A stretch of 64,000 bases of DNA from Stomorhina lunata. Taxonomy: Eukaryota > Arthropoda > Insecta > Diptera > Rhiniidae. Location of the stretch: contig OW121743.1 of the NCBI GenBank assembly GCA_933228675.1, forward strand, positions 89,139,438-89,203,437, given 5' to 3'. The notes under the pieces are model-generated. The model did not search any database. It had not been told where the DNA came from and saw only the letters and a list, made by a program, of their open reading frames with translations. The translations under genes and the position numbers were made by a program. Positions 34,818 through 47,582 of the stretch are shown here, one piece after another. How positions within the stretch are numbered: position 1 is the first letter of the stretch; each line of letters starts with the position of its first letter.

Positions 34818-35963
34818 ATTAGTCTTTATTTTTCTTTTCGAAAAATTGCAACCGAATTATGCGGATTTTAATTAACCAATCGGAAATTCTAAATCAAATT
34901 ACCCTGGGTATATAAGTATAGTTACATATATTTGACGTACTGCCTCTAAAATATTATAAAATTTTATTTCCTATTCTTTCTTTTTATAATAATATCAACA
35001 ATTATAATTATGCGAATAGAAACAACAAAACCTTAACATCGACATATCGCGGGTCATTGGAACAATTAAAAATTTGACATTAAACAAACAGCGATGAAAC
35101 ATTTATTCAAGCATAACCAAATAAATCTACAATAAATATTCAAATGCAAATACTTTAAGTATAATAATAATGTATTAAAATAATCTATTTATGTTTATTT
35201 AAATACAAGTAAAAAAGTACTAAACAGAAAGAGATAAGAATGAAGTGGAAAAGAATTGCTGTGTAACTAAGACAAAACGACTAAGTTGAGATAAGGAAAT
35301 TTAAAGCTTTATTTTAAAATATTAAAAGTAAAATATGTTTAAAGCAATTTTAAGACATTTTTTTGAAATTTTTAGTATTTTTAAAATGAAATTTTTGTTA
35401 TAATAAACTTAAAATAAGTTCTTTTGCCATAAATTCCTTTAAAATATTTGATAAGCATTTGATTGACATTAGCTCATAAAAGTGATGCCAATGTTTTGTT
35501 TAAAAAAAAAAAAACTTAATCTAATCAGAAATTTTGTATTACTAATGTATTTTTTTAAGATAAAGGCGGAATTATTTATTTGAAATTTTATTTGTATTTT
35601 ATCGAAAGAAATGTTTTGATATTTGAGTGTCGAGACTATTGATTTAATTAAAAATGTTATCGATTTTTAAAAATCAAGACCATCGATCATTTTTTAAAAA
35701 TTAGCTTTTATTACAAGCTTTTCGATGTCGTCTGGAATATGTTTTATTTAATTTCCTTATATAGATATACGACAGTGGATTAATAGGATTGTAAATTTTT
35801 ATTTTTCCCGCCACTTAATAGGGAATTTAAAATTGACGCCTGTCTAAATTGGAACTGGCTGCCTAAATTGACATTTGTTTTTTGTTTGGCAGACTAACTA
35901 GAGCTTTAATAAGAAAAATAATTGATAAGATTTTTCCCACAAGTGTTAAAGGTCTTTTTTTAA
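34818..35963. other. Diffuse AT-rich sequence, no gene seen
   Basis: No gene, RNA gene or repeat is recognised over about 1.1 kb. A 65-codon minus-strand frame at 35863-36060 runs into the Transib-like copy and is not supported. Confidence 0.5.
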
Positions 35964-36473
35964 GCCACAAAAAAACTAAAATTGTATTTTTTTTACAAAA
36001 TTTGACTTTAAATTTCTGAAAAACTGAACAAGATACATAAATAATTTTTTGTGGTAACAAAGTCTATTTTATTGTTTATCTTAAAAAATTTCCAAAATTT
36101 TTAAATATGGAAACTTAATTGACCTTTTTTTTTGTAATAAAAATTTTGGCGTATAGTAATTTGCCATTTTTGATAAAATTCGATTTTCTGGATTCGCTTA
36201 TGAATTCGCGCTATTTTTTATTTCTGAAATCTAAAGAGAATATATGGGACTATATAACTGCATTTGAAAAAATTTCAAAATCGACTTGACTTTTTTGTTA
36301 TATGTTTGACAACACAAAAATTTTCTTTAAAATTAGACAAATTTCGGTAAATGCTGTAAGTAGAGTGAATGTTTCCGAGACTTCAAATTTGGTTTAAAGT
36401 CATACATAAGACCCATTCACTGCGAATATATAATAAACATTAAATTTAATAAAAATTTTCTTCCTAAAAAGTA

Positions 36474-38561
<2,088 letters not shown>

Positions 38562-38937
38562 AAAATTGATGGCATCTTTTGAGAAAAAATTCACTTTTTT
38601 TAGAAAAATATTTGGTTTTGGAAATTTTTCAACACTAAACGGTTCAAGATATTTAAAAACGGTTTTCACAGTGTTATTTCCTAAACTCTTGGCTGTATAA
38701 CATTTTTTTTTTAATAATTTATAGGTTTAATATCGAATGCACAATGGGTCAAAAACTAAAAAAAGTAGAATAGAAAAATGTTTTTTTTATTTTAAAAATG
38801 AAATAACTTAAAACCCATAACAGTAATTATGATAAAGTCCATATGTTTTTTCTTCGATTATTCAAGCTCATTTCAAAATGGAAAGAATTAACTATATTGG
38901 ACAATAATTGAAAGAGCTATAAGGTCCAAAAGCTTTT

Positions 38938-40028
38938 TATACCCACCAAATATTCATGTAAAGCTTATTCTTGTAAAATTAAGGGGCCATAGCTGTCATA
39001 GTTTCTAATTAAATAGCATTTAACTGGTCTTTGTTTTTTTTTTTTGTTTCCAGGAGTGGTTTTTATATGAAAGCTATAAACAAATATGGACCGATTCCTA
39101 TAAAATTTGACATACTGACCAATAGTTGCATAAAACTTCTCTATTCTTAATTTAGTCGTCATAGCTATTACAATTGTATTCAATTTATCAGCATTAATGT
39201 GATTCCCGGGGCGGGGTTAAATGGGAGCTCTAACTAAATGTGAACCGATTTCGCCTATTTTCAATGCACAACTTAATCGGGATAGCGAAAATACTTTTGT
39301 CAAATTTTGTCACTCTAACTATTTTCGTTAAGGTGCTATCGCGCTTTTATCTGACGGACAGACGTACATAAACCCTCTTTTCTTTTTGAATTTGCGTAAG
39401 TTTTTTATATGGGAGCTATGGTGAAATGATGACCGATTGCAACAAAATTTGGCACACTGGCTGGTATTCATATAGGACTTTCTTGTGCTAAATAAAGCGG
39501 TCATAGCTATAACAGTTTGTTATTTATTGGCATTCAAGTGTATTTATGGTGAAATTTAGGCTGTTTCCGTAAGTTTTTTGTATGGGAGATATCATTAAAT
39601 GTGAACCGATTTCGATGAAATTTTATATACTGCCTTGTGCTTATGTAAAACTTTTACATACCAAATTTTATCATCATAGTTGTTATAATTTGTCATTTAT
39701 TAGCAAATATGCGATTAGCCTAGACGAGGTTGTACGGGAGCTATGGTCAAATGTGAACCGATTTTGCTCGTTTTCAATACCAAAATTTCTCAAGAAATGA
39801 AAAATATATGTGCCAAATTTTAGTGACCTATACCCTTTCGTTAAAGTTTGATCGTGCCGATAACAGACAGACAGACAAACGGACGTCGCTTAATGGTCTT
39901 AGAATTTCATCAGGATTCAGAATATATATCACTTTTGGTCTTTGAGATAATATTAAGGAAATTACAAAAGGAATGATAATCTCAATATACCCCCCCCCCC
40001 CCCCCTAGTCTTTTTGATGGTGGGTATA
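38938..40028 (+). mobile_element. Type 2 Helentron-like element, copy G, 5' deleted
   Basis: Begins tatacccaccaaatattcat and ends ttgatggtgggtata. It lacks the ACAAGTAAG head and the first ~500 bp of F, and its GTCY core is unexpanded (acagacagacagac at about 39864). A run of 16 C at 39990-40005 interrupts the conserved 'atataccccc' near the 3' end; its length is suspect as sequence data. Confidence 0.72.
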
Positions 40029-40346
40029 ATAATGGCAAGGGAATGACGAAACTCAACTTAAGAAGTCACTCATATTTATTTTTTTTACAACACAGGGGAA
40101 TGAATTACTTAAGTGCAAAATCTTATTACGAAAGACAAAACAAGTTTTTTTTTATTTTGTTAATATTATTGCCGAAATATTCTGTCATTATCTATTTTGA
40201 TTTAAATAGGTTTTGAAAATTGGCAAAATGTAAGTGATAGTAGTCTTAGGGACAACCAGGGGAATGACATTTGTTTCTCTTTTTGAACCAAAAAAAAAAA
40301 AAAATAAAATAAAAATACACGAAAAAATTAATTAACTTTATAATTA
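40029..40346. other. Spacer between copies G and H
   Basis: About 320 bp with no gene or repeat recognised, containing A-rich runs at 40290-40315. Confidence 0.5.
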
Positions 40347-41106
40347 ACAAGTAAGAAAGCGCTATAGCCGGTCAAGCCCGACCATACGATACCCTTCACC
40401 ACCAAGGTCAAAGGTGTTATTTTTCCTGTATAGAGAGAAATATTTGCTAAATTTTGTCATCATACAAACATTTTCTTAAAACTTATATATTTAAGCTGTT
40501 TTCGTCATTTGGACTTATATGAGAGCTAGGGTCAAATGTGGACCGATTATCTCGAAATTTGGCAAATTGATTACAGTTGTTACAAAAATTATGTATGCAA
40601 AAAATAAACTCAAAATTTTCAATATCTTTAGATTTACGAGCGTTTTAGTGATTTGTGAGTTTGTATGGGAGCTATGGGAGCAAATGTGGACCGGTTTCAA
40701 CGAAATTTGGTACAGTGATTTAGGTTTACATAAGCAGTATTTGTTTTAAATTTCATGAAAAAATATTGATATTTGTGGCCAATATGTCAATTCCGGGAAG
40801 TGGGACCTATGGGAGGTACCATAAATAATAGAGCGATTTTGACCAATTTCAATAGCCATGGTCCCATGATCTGTACCAAATTTCATCAAATTATCTTTAG
40901 AATTGCGACCTGTAGTTTGATTACAAGGTTTGCATGGGGGTCCAGCCAGCCAGCCGGACGGACGGACGGACGGACATAGACTCAGAAAGTGATTCTAAGC
41001 CTATTGGTATACTAAAAGGTGGGTCTAAGACAAATATTTCTATGCGTTACCTACATCAGCACAATCTTATAATACCCTTTCCACCTATGGTGGTGAAGGG
41101 TATAAA
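40347..41106 (+). mobile_element. Mini-me/Helentron-like element, copy H, nearly full length
   Basis: Starts AACAAGTAAGAAAGCGCTATAG, ends ggtggtgaagggtata, and carries ccagccagccagccggacgg followed by ggacggacgg at 40944-40976. Collinear with copies A and D, with small deletions (about 40652 and 40867). High similarity to A and D suggests recent activity of this family. Confidence 0.82.
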
Positions 41107-41457
41107 AATTTAATATAGCCAGCGATGTCTGAGGATGGACTTTGATATATCATTCAAAAGTTATTTTGAATATTTGATAATTGACCTTAACAGCCCATAT
41201 TTGATTACAACTTTTTATTAATCATTCTTATATAATTTTGAAAAAAAATATTTATATAAAAAATTTTAATAATTTTAAATTGAGGGTTGAATTTTGACGA
41301 CTGTCTAACATCAACAAACTAATCAGAATTTTAATTGATTATCCATCATAATATTGTACAAACATTCAATTTGTTTTCCATTACATTTGAAACTTCAATT
41401 ACTCGTAAGTACTTCTAACAGTTGGGAGCAAAAAAAACATACATTTTAAAAATGTGG
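41107..41457. other. Diffuse sequence, no gene seen
   Basis: About 350 bp without a recognisable feature between the mini-me-like copy and the SINE. Confidence 0.5.
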
Positions 41458-41575
41458 ATGCTGTGGCTTAGTTGGTTAGCACATCAACTACCAACAAAAT
41501 ATATATCATTGTTTCTCTGTTTGATACCCGGTCACGGCAACATTAATTTTTGTAACTATTAATTTCTTTTAAAAT
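41458..41575 (+). repeat. tRNA-derived SINE
   Basis: The A-box region TGGCTTAGTTGGTTAGCAC is tRNA-like, and TGTTTGATACCC fits a B-box at a distance of about 45 bp. The downstream phrase GTCACGGCAACATTAATTTT recurs in altered form at 61176-61195, preceded there by GGGTTCTAGTCC, so this is a dispersed SINE family and not a tRNA gene. Confidence 0.6.
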
Positions 41576-41584
41576 TATTAATAA

Positions 41585-41695
41585 CCGAAAGAAATTAATT
41601 TTAGTTGAACCAGAATTTATGTTGATGGTCGTGGGTTCGAGTCGGGCTCAGCTTCATGTCATAAATTATTTTTTTTTTAATTTCTGATTTTTAAA
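41585..41695 (+). repeat. SINE-like tail with B-box, copy 1
   Basis: Contains gaaagaaattaattttagtt, then GTGGGTTCGAGTCGGGCTC (B-box-like) and an AT-rich tail with a T run. The same 100-bp segment recurs at 42147-42255, and diverged forms lie at 43475-43520 and 43949-44045. Confidence 0.6.
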
Positions 41696-41732
41696 TTAGA
41701 TGAATAAATTTTAGGAATACTGAAAAAACTAT

Positions 41733-41801
41733 GTGACACTTAGCAGTGTGGAATGCTGCATTTTCTGTCCCGCTACGGACTTCATCAGCACACTGTGTCA
41801 C
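41733..41801 (-). ncRNA. Type I hammerhead ribozyme
   Basis: The minus strand, 5' to 3', shows stem I 5' strand GTGACACAGTGTG (41801-41789), core CTGATGA (41788-41782), stem II with GTCC/GGAC around loop GTAGCG (41781-41766), GAA (41765-41763), short stem III AATG-CAG-CATT (41762-41752), cleavage-site C (41751), and stem I 3' strand CACACTG, bulge CTAAG, TGTCAC (41750-41733). Stem I pairs 7 plus 6 bp around the bulge, as in natural type I motifs where that bulge contacts loop II. All catalytic-core bases are present, including A15.1-U16.1. The one deviation is A-A in place of the usual G-C at position 10.1/11.1. Self-cleavage between 41751 and 41750 is predicted, not shown. Confidence 0.85.
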
Positions 41802-42146
41802 CAACTGTTAGATGCCAGTAGTTAAGATCATCTATTTAACTGAATTCTTAAGCGAAATTGAAAACGAGAATTATATTAACACTCATTTTCATTTCACCTA
41901 TGACCATATGATCGATTCAGTTAGACGAACTTATCCACCATAGTTTTTTCCTTTATGTTTTGTATTCCTATCCTTTATTAATCTACATTTACTTTGTACT
42001 TTAACCAACTGTCAGCTGGTAATGAAGACAAAGATTTTTGTTTTGACAAGTTTTTGTTTTATTCTTTTACGTTAATGCAAATTTTGAATTTAGTATCAAC
42101 TTGAAAGAGTTAATGAAAACATGTAAATCGCGGTGCCCATGCAATT

Positions 42147-42255
42147 TTAATTGAAAGAAATTAATTTTAGTTGAACCATAATTTATGTTGATGGTCGTGG
42201 GTTCGAGTCGGGCTCAGGTTCATGTCATAAATTATTTTTTTTTTTAATTTAATTT
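42147..42255 (+). repeat. SINE-like tail with B-box, copy 2
   Basis: Nearly identical to 41585-41695 (aattgaaagaaattaatttt, GTGGGTTCGAGTCGGGCTCA, long T run). The pair brackets the ribozyme-bearing repeat as direct repeats about 560 bp apart. Confidence 0.65.
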
Positions 42256-43474
42256 TTTTTTTAATAACCTCTATCGGAGGTAAGTAAGCCTACAGCAATA
42301 ACACGCCGTCGATGTAAAAAAAAAAATTGGGTGTAGAACAAAAAGCTTAAGCAATGCGTCTAAATAAGAACAAATGGCACAACTATAACAGAATTTGTAT
42401 GGACAATATTTCCGTTTCCTATAATTCCTGATTAAACTCCTCACTCATTTTCTAGCCTCCACTGTACATCATCTAAACTAATAAAAAATCTATCCATCAA
42501 CAATTCTTTTAGATAACTTTAATGGAAGAAACTATCAACTTTAAGAGTGATTACATACAGATTTCGTATTTCAAAATGTATAAATACAAAAAATAAAAGA
42601 AATCAACATAATTGAGTTTCAACATAAACATTAATTGAGTTTTTAGCCTCCGAAACAAAAAAAAAAAATACATAAAATCATCAGATATCTGATCATTTCA
42701 TTCACTAAATAATAACAACAACCATTAAAAATCATTGGGCCATCTTGTACCTACCACAGGCATGCGAGTACTCGATGATATTTTTAATACTGATTGATCA
42801 TTTCAGCTGATCTTACACACGCATTATCATCATCTCTTTTATGTGAAATTATGATTGACTTGTATTTATTTTTGTCTCTAACGCCATTGATGTCGACCGG
42901 GTCTGAATGAATTGATCTATTAACTCATTGAAAAGGGAAATAATTTAAATAAAAAAATAAGTAGTTTCTTAGGATATTCGATTGCCGAGCTCTTCTGATT
43001 TGATATTTAACAAATGTTGTCATATAAGACAAACAAATATAACAAATTTTTTAGACCAACTATTTTTGGACCAAAAGTTCTCGATGTTCTTTGAAACTTC
43101 TTTACATGATTTTATTGTCTAAATTAATTTTTTTCATTAGTATTTTAGATAAATTTATATATGCGGGTTAAGCCATGGCATTAACCAGCAGCTATTCTGT
43201 TAATGAATAATTGATTTTTAGTTAGGTTTTGGATTTGGTTCTAAAAATTATTGAAGATGTTTTGATTGAAAGTATTTTATTTTCATTAAATATTTAGATT
43301 TCTTTTAGTAAATAGATAGTCTAATAGTTTTCTAGATCATTTCCTAAAATCATATACATAAATATATGAGGACGATCTGGGATGATCTTAAGTCGTGTGG
43401 TAGTCTGGACACTTTAACAATACTACAATATCAAATTTTTAAGTCTAAAATTGTTAAGGTAATATTAATGTAGG
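42256..43474. other. Diffuse AT-rich sequence, no gene seen
   Basis: About 1.2 kb without a recognisable gene or repeat. It separates the two copies of the ribozyme-bearing repeat. Confidence 0.5.
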
Positions 43475-43520
43475 AGGAGGTGGGTTCGAATCCGGCTCAG
43501 GTTCATATCATATATTTGTA
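43475..43520 (+). repeat. SINE-like B-box fragment, copy 3
   Basis: GTGGGTTCGAATCCGGCTCA followed by gttcatatcat matches the 41630 and 42195 segments. GGTTCGAATCC is an exact B-box consensus. It lies at the same position relative to repeat copy 2 as 41630 does relative to copy 1. Confidence 0.55.
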
Positions 43521-43560
43521 TTTTACACATTTTTATGATTTTAAATTATACTAATAATTA

Positions 43561-44045
43561 TTAGGAGTACTGAAAAAAACTGTCCCGCTACGGACTTCAT
43601 CAGCACACTGTGTCACCAACTGTTTGAAGCCAGTAGTTAAGATCATCTATTTAACTCAACTCTTAAGCGAAATAAAAAACGAGAATTATATTAACACTCA
43701 ATTCTTATTCACCTATGACCATATGATCGATTCAGTTAGACGAACTTATATATAGTTTTTTTCCTTTTATGTTTTGTATTCCTATTCTTTATTAATCTAC
43801 ATTTACTTCGTACTTTAACCAACTGTCAGTTGGTAATGAAGACAAAGATTTTTGTTTTTGACAAGTTTTTGTTTATTATTTTACGTTAATGCAAATTTTA
43901 AATTTAGTGTCAACTTGGAAGAGTTATTGCAGGCAAGTAAATCGCGGTCATGCAATTTAATTGAAAGAAATTAATATTATTTGAACCAATCATTTTTTTG
44001 TTGAAGGTTGTGGGTTCGAATCCTAGCTCAGGTTAAATAAACCCA
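43561..44045 (-). mobile_element. Hammerhead-bearing dispersed repeat, copy 2
   Basis: Collinear with 41711-42255. The ribozyme region is damaged: relative to copy 1, 36 bp between 'aaaaaact' and 'gtcccgctacgg' are missing, with a two-base microhomology at the break. The 5,166-bp duplication begins within this copy at 43852. Confidence 0.65.
43581..43616 (-). pseudogene. Broken hammerhead ribozyme
   Basis: The stem I 5' strand, CTGATGA (43603-43597) and stem II (43596-43581) are identical to the intact motif. GAA, stem III, the cleavage-site C and the stem I 3' strand are deleted. It cannot fold or cleave as a hammerhead. Confidence 0.8.
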
Positions 44046-44107
44046 CAACCTCCTATATAAAAATTCTTGGTTCAAATAAAATTAATTTTTTTCAATTAAA
44101 TTGCATG
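43949..44107. repeat. Inverted SINE-tail repeat (foldback)
   Basis: The left arm from catgcaatttaattgaaag to ggttgtgggtt (43949-44018) pairs with the right arm (about 44038-44107), both about 68 bp with few mismatches, around gaatcctagctcagg. The left arm is the SINE-like tail seen at 42147. It looks like two copies joined head to head. The duplicated copy lies at 49115-49273. Confidence 0.75.
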
Positions 44108-45639
44108 GCACCATGTCGTGATTCTTGTATAATATGTGAAATTATATATTTTTTATTATATATTTTTTTATTTTTCTTGTAAAAAAAATCATTATTGGTA
44201 GAAATTTCGCCAAAACCAGTACTCTAATTTTTCCCATAAAAATTAGTTCAAAAACGTTGACCTTACTGGTACATTATTCCGGCTTAAGTCGATCAAGGTT
44301 TAGTATTTGATACCTTTCACTACATAGATAATACCTGGACCAACAAGTTATTTTTTTTTTAATTCTTAGAGATATGTGATAATTTTTTTTTCAAAATTTT
44401 ATATAATTTCCCGCTAATGATCTGATATGTGGTCAGATTGTTACTAAATTATCGGTTATGACTTATCTGTGCAAAATTTAAGCAACAAGATTTATTATCT
44501 TTAGATTTATTATCGATTTTCTGGGTAATTACTTTTGAGAGTGTAAATTATATTTAAGATATGGGCAAATATTTGCCGATATAAAATTTTCCAACATCAT
44601 TTTATACATTTTCATTTTCATAATGATATTTATAGTGAATTCTATAAAAAACACATAAATTTGGGTCTATAAAGGGTCCAAAACTCTATTCCGGTAAGTC
44701 AGCCTAAAAGTCCGATTTTGTTAAATTTCATTAATAGCCTGTTTCACGATTTCGAAAGAAAATCTACTCAAAAGAAAGTGAGTAACTCGAATTCGAATTA
44801 ATTTTGGTTTCACTATCAAGTGACTCATTTTGACATTTGCTTTCGTATTGCTGGTAACTAATTCGAATCTCCTTTTTTGGGCACTGGACAAAGGACACTG
44901 AGACTCTAATCGTCGCGCATACTTTCTTCTAACCATATGGTTTTTATAAGCTGGGACACACACTTTATCAACTCACCACATCCGGCATTGCCGTGTCATC
45001 TTTTTCGCTTACATTGGATACCAAAAGTGCTTCTTCCATACTTTCAGTACGCTTTCTGTATCTGTCACCAGGTTTCCTTGATCGTTCTTACAGGAGAGAT
45101 ACAATTGCCAAAACCATCTGTTTGGTGTTTAACTTTTTGGTAGAACTTACCACTTTTTACACCATAATCGGAGCAGGGTGACTTGTATTTCTCCCATATT
45201 TTTTTCCCCTCTTTCCGGAAAATTTTTTTAAAACGGTACACATTTTTGTAGCTTGTGAATATAATCTTTCTACATATGAAATTTCGTCATAATTTTAACC
45301 ATTTTTTACACTTTAATTCAAGCGGGTAAATTTTATTCGTTTTCAATAAATCGCTGCAAAACGTTTGAATATTACATTATTGACAACATCATTCCATCAG
45401 CTGTTTTTGCGAAGGAAGCATTGAATAAATATACCTAGAAGGCCGACGAAATTTCAAAGTACACCTGGTACATGTCAAAAGTAAGGATCATTAATATAGT
45501 ATCGATAAGCCTAAAAGAACTTTTACAATTCTTAATCAATTAATGAAGCAGTTGCACAAGAAAGTATGATATGATGGAACGAAAATTTGCTTTAAGATTT
45601 TTTCCGTAATATGAAGAAATCCAATTTGAGAAATCCATC
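44108..45639. other. Unique part of the duplication unit, no gene seen
   Basis: No gene is recognised. 44700-45200 is less AT-rich and contains several overlapping 60-80 codon frames on both strands, none with a family signature. It reappears intact at 49274-50805. Confidence 0.5.
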
Positions 45640-46225
45640 TTTAAATTTTTATATCGAAAAGTTTTAAATAGAAAATTTTTATAACGAAAAATTTTCTATA
45701 GAAAAATTTTTCTGTCAAAAAAATTTTATAAAAAAATTCCGTAAATTTTCTGTAGAAAAATTTTATGTCGTAAAATTTTTATATCAAAAAATTTTCTATC
45801 AAAAAGTTAGAAAAATTTTTCTATCAAAAAATTTTCCATAGAAAATTTTTTATATCAAAACATTTTCTATAGAAATTTTAATATCGAAAATTTGTCTATG
45901 AAAAGTTTTTATATCGCAAAATTTTCTATAGAAAAATTTTGATATCGAAAAACTTCCTACAGAAAAATTTTTATATCGAAAAGTTTCTATAGAAATATTT
46001 TCCATATAGAAAAATTTTTATATAGAAAAATTTTCTATAGAAACATTTTCATATCAAACAATTTTCTAACGAAAAAAAAATTTTAATTCCGAAAAATTTT
46101 TTATAGAGAAAATTTTATATGGAAAATTTATCTATTCAAAAATTTTTCTACAGAAAATTTTACGATATAAAATTTCTTGATTCAAAAGTATTATTAGAAA
46201 ACTTTTTATATTAAAAAATTTTCGG
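45640..46225. repeat. TCTATAGA satellite block, ~590 bp
   Basis: Diverged monomers of the kind tctatagaaaaattttgata and ttatatcgaaaa, in the same polarity as the left half of the 23790 array. Flanking it on both sides are near-identical 130-bp segments: 'aagcctaaaa...tttttccgtaat' at about 45510-45613 and 46227-46330, suggesting duplication of the flank. The second copy of the block is at 50806-51391. Confidence 0.85.
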
Positions 46226-46434
46226 TAAGCCTAAAATGCCTTTTACAATTCTTAATGAATTAATGAAGCAGTTGCAGAAGAAAGTATGATATGATGGAAC
46301 GAAAATTTGCTTTAAGATTTTTTCCGTAATTTGAAGACACTTTCTTGAGAAATCCATCTTTTAATTTCATTAAGCAGCCCTACTTGTTCAATAGAAATTA
46401 AGCAAAAACGAAAAAAAAAGAATGTCGAAGAATA

Positions 46435-47366
46435 CCCTACAAGAAATGAATGACCGAAACTAATACGTAGGCATTTTTTTTTTTTACTAATATCTTTAAT
46501 CAATTTTTGTATGGAAGAGTGAAACAACTGCAGATATCTGCAATTATTTCGCTCTTACATATGTAAGAATATATTTTGACAACTCGTAAATTGTATATCA
46601 AAATTTTATTGTTGTCGAAATTATTTTAATAAAAATAAAATAAAATTATTGTTTATATTTAATTATCAAACATTTCAAGGTAAACGGTTTAATAATCGGT
46701 GGAACTTATGGGGCAGTAACTTTACGTTTTATTACAGGCTTTTGGGAAATATTTATCAAAATTCTCTAGTAAGCAAAGTGCTCAACCAGAACAGGAAAAA
46801 TTTACTGAATATCTTGTTAAAAAAGATAAGATTTCTAAAATAGATTATAATTCTAAATTTAATTTTCGTATTCCAGTTTATGCAAAATTATCATGAAGTG
46901 CTGTGTCAAATAAGAAAGTGTCACCTATAACTATTCCTATGAATTCTTTAATATTTATCTAAACGATAAATGTTTTTAAATATAATACAATAAACAAATT
47001 AAAATTTGGACAGGTAAATGTATTTTCCTTTGTTGTTTTCTGGCTAGACAATTGGGGCCGATATATACATCAAGACTGATTAGTCACCTGTGACCGATAT
47101 TTACATCAAGAGTGACTAGTCACCTGTGATCAATATATACATCACCATTGATAAGTAAAATGTATTAGAGTGAGCGGTTCGGATATACATATCTGGAGCC
47201 CGAATAATACATGTGTAAGAAAGAGATGCAAAATCACATGTATACAAAAGTTTCGGTCAGCTTTTTCATATTTGTCTTAATAAAATGATAGCAACTGCTG
47301 ATTGATATAGCAGTCAACACTACCAGTCAGTTGATCGGTCAAATGACTGGTCATGTTCTTGTAGGG
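46435..47366. mobile_element. CCCTACAAGAA TIR element, copy 1
   Basis: Begins CCCTACAAGAAATGAATGAC and ends GTCATGTTCTTGTAGGG, so the tips are inverted repeats of 11 bp with further inverted similarity (TGACCGAAAC; GATCGGTCA). TA flanks both ends (46433-46434, 47367-47368), a possible TA target duplication of Tc1/mariner type. It contains perfect palindromes TGCAGATATCTGCA and CTTACATATGTAAG, and three copies of 'gatatatacatcaagactga' and 'agtcacctgtga' (47045-47150). It has no transposase. Confidence 0.65.
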
Positions 47367-47582
47367 TAATAAACTAAAAAAAATTCAGTTTATAAAAAAT
47401 AAAAAGTGTTTCGACGTCAAAATATTATTCAAATATTAAAAAAATCAACATTTTATTTATATGTGAAATTCAAAATAGTGCATTGTATTCAAAATTTCGC
47501 GGAATTTTTCAAACAAAAACATGAGAGTAAACAGCTTTCCTGTTTGTCAAAAAAGCTTTAATTTCGTGTACGTGTATATCAG

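Larger units (their letters stand above)
41711..42255 (-). mobile_element. Hammerhead-bearing dispersed repeat, copy 1
   Basis: About 500 bp repeated at 43561-44045, with shared landmarks ggacttcatcagcacactgt, gtagttaagatcatctattt, atatgatcgattcagttaga and ttttacgttaatgcaaattt. The minus strand carries the hammerhead ribozyme at one edge. Hammerheads are known in Penelope-like elements, retrozymes and the schistosome SINE-like repeat, so a retroelement is likely. No reverse transcriptase is present in the window. The far edge carries the B-box segment in the opposite orientation, so the unit may be a composite. Confidence 0.6.

Noticed and set aside
41458..41575. Functional tRNA gene
   Set aside because: A- and B-boxes are present but the spacing and arms do not fold into a cloverleaf, and the tail recurs elsewhere, so it is a SINE.
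44721..45181. Overlapping 62-80 codon ORFs that recur at 49887-50347 and look like a duplicated gene
   Set aside because: They recur only because of the 5,166-bp duplication. They overlap on opposite strands and show no domain or splice evidence.
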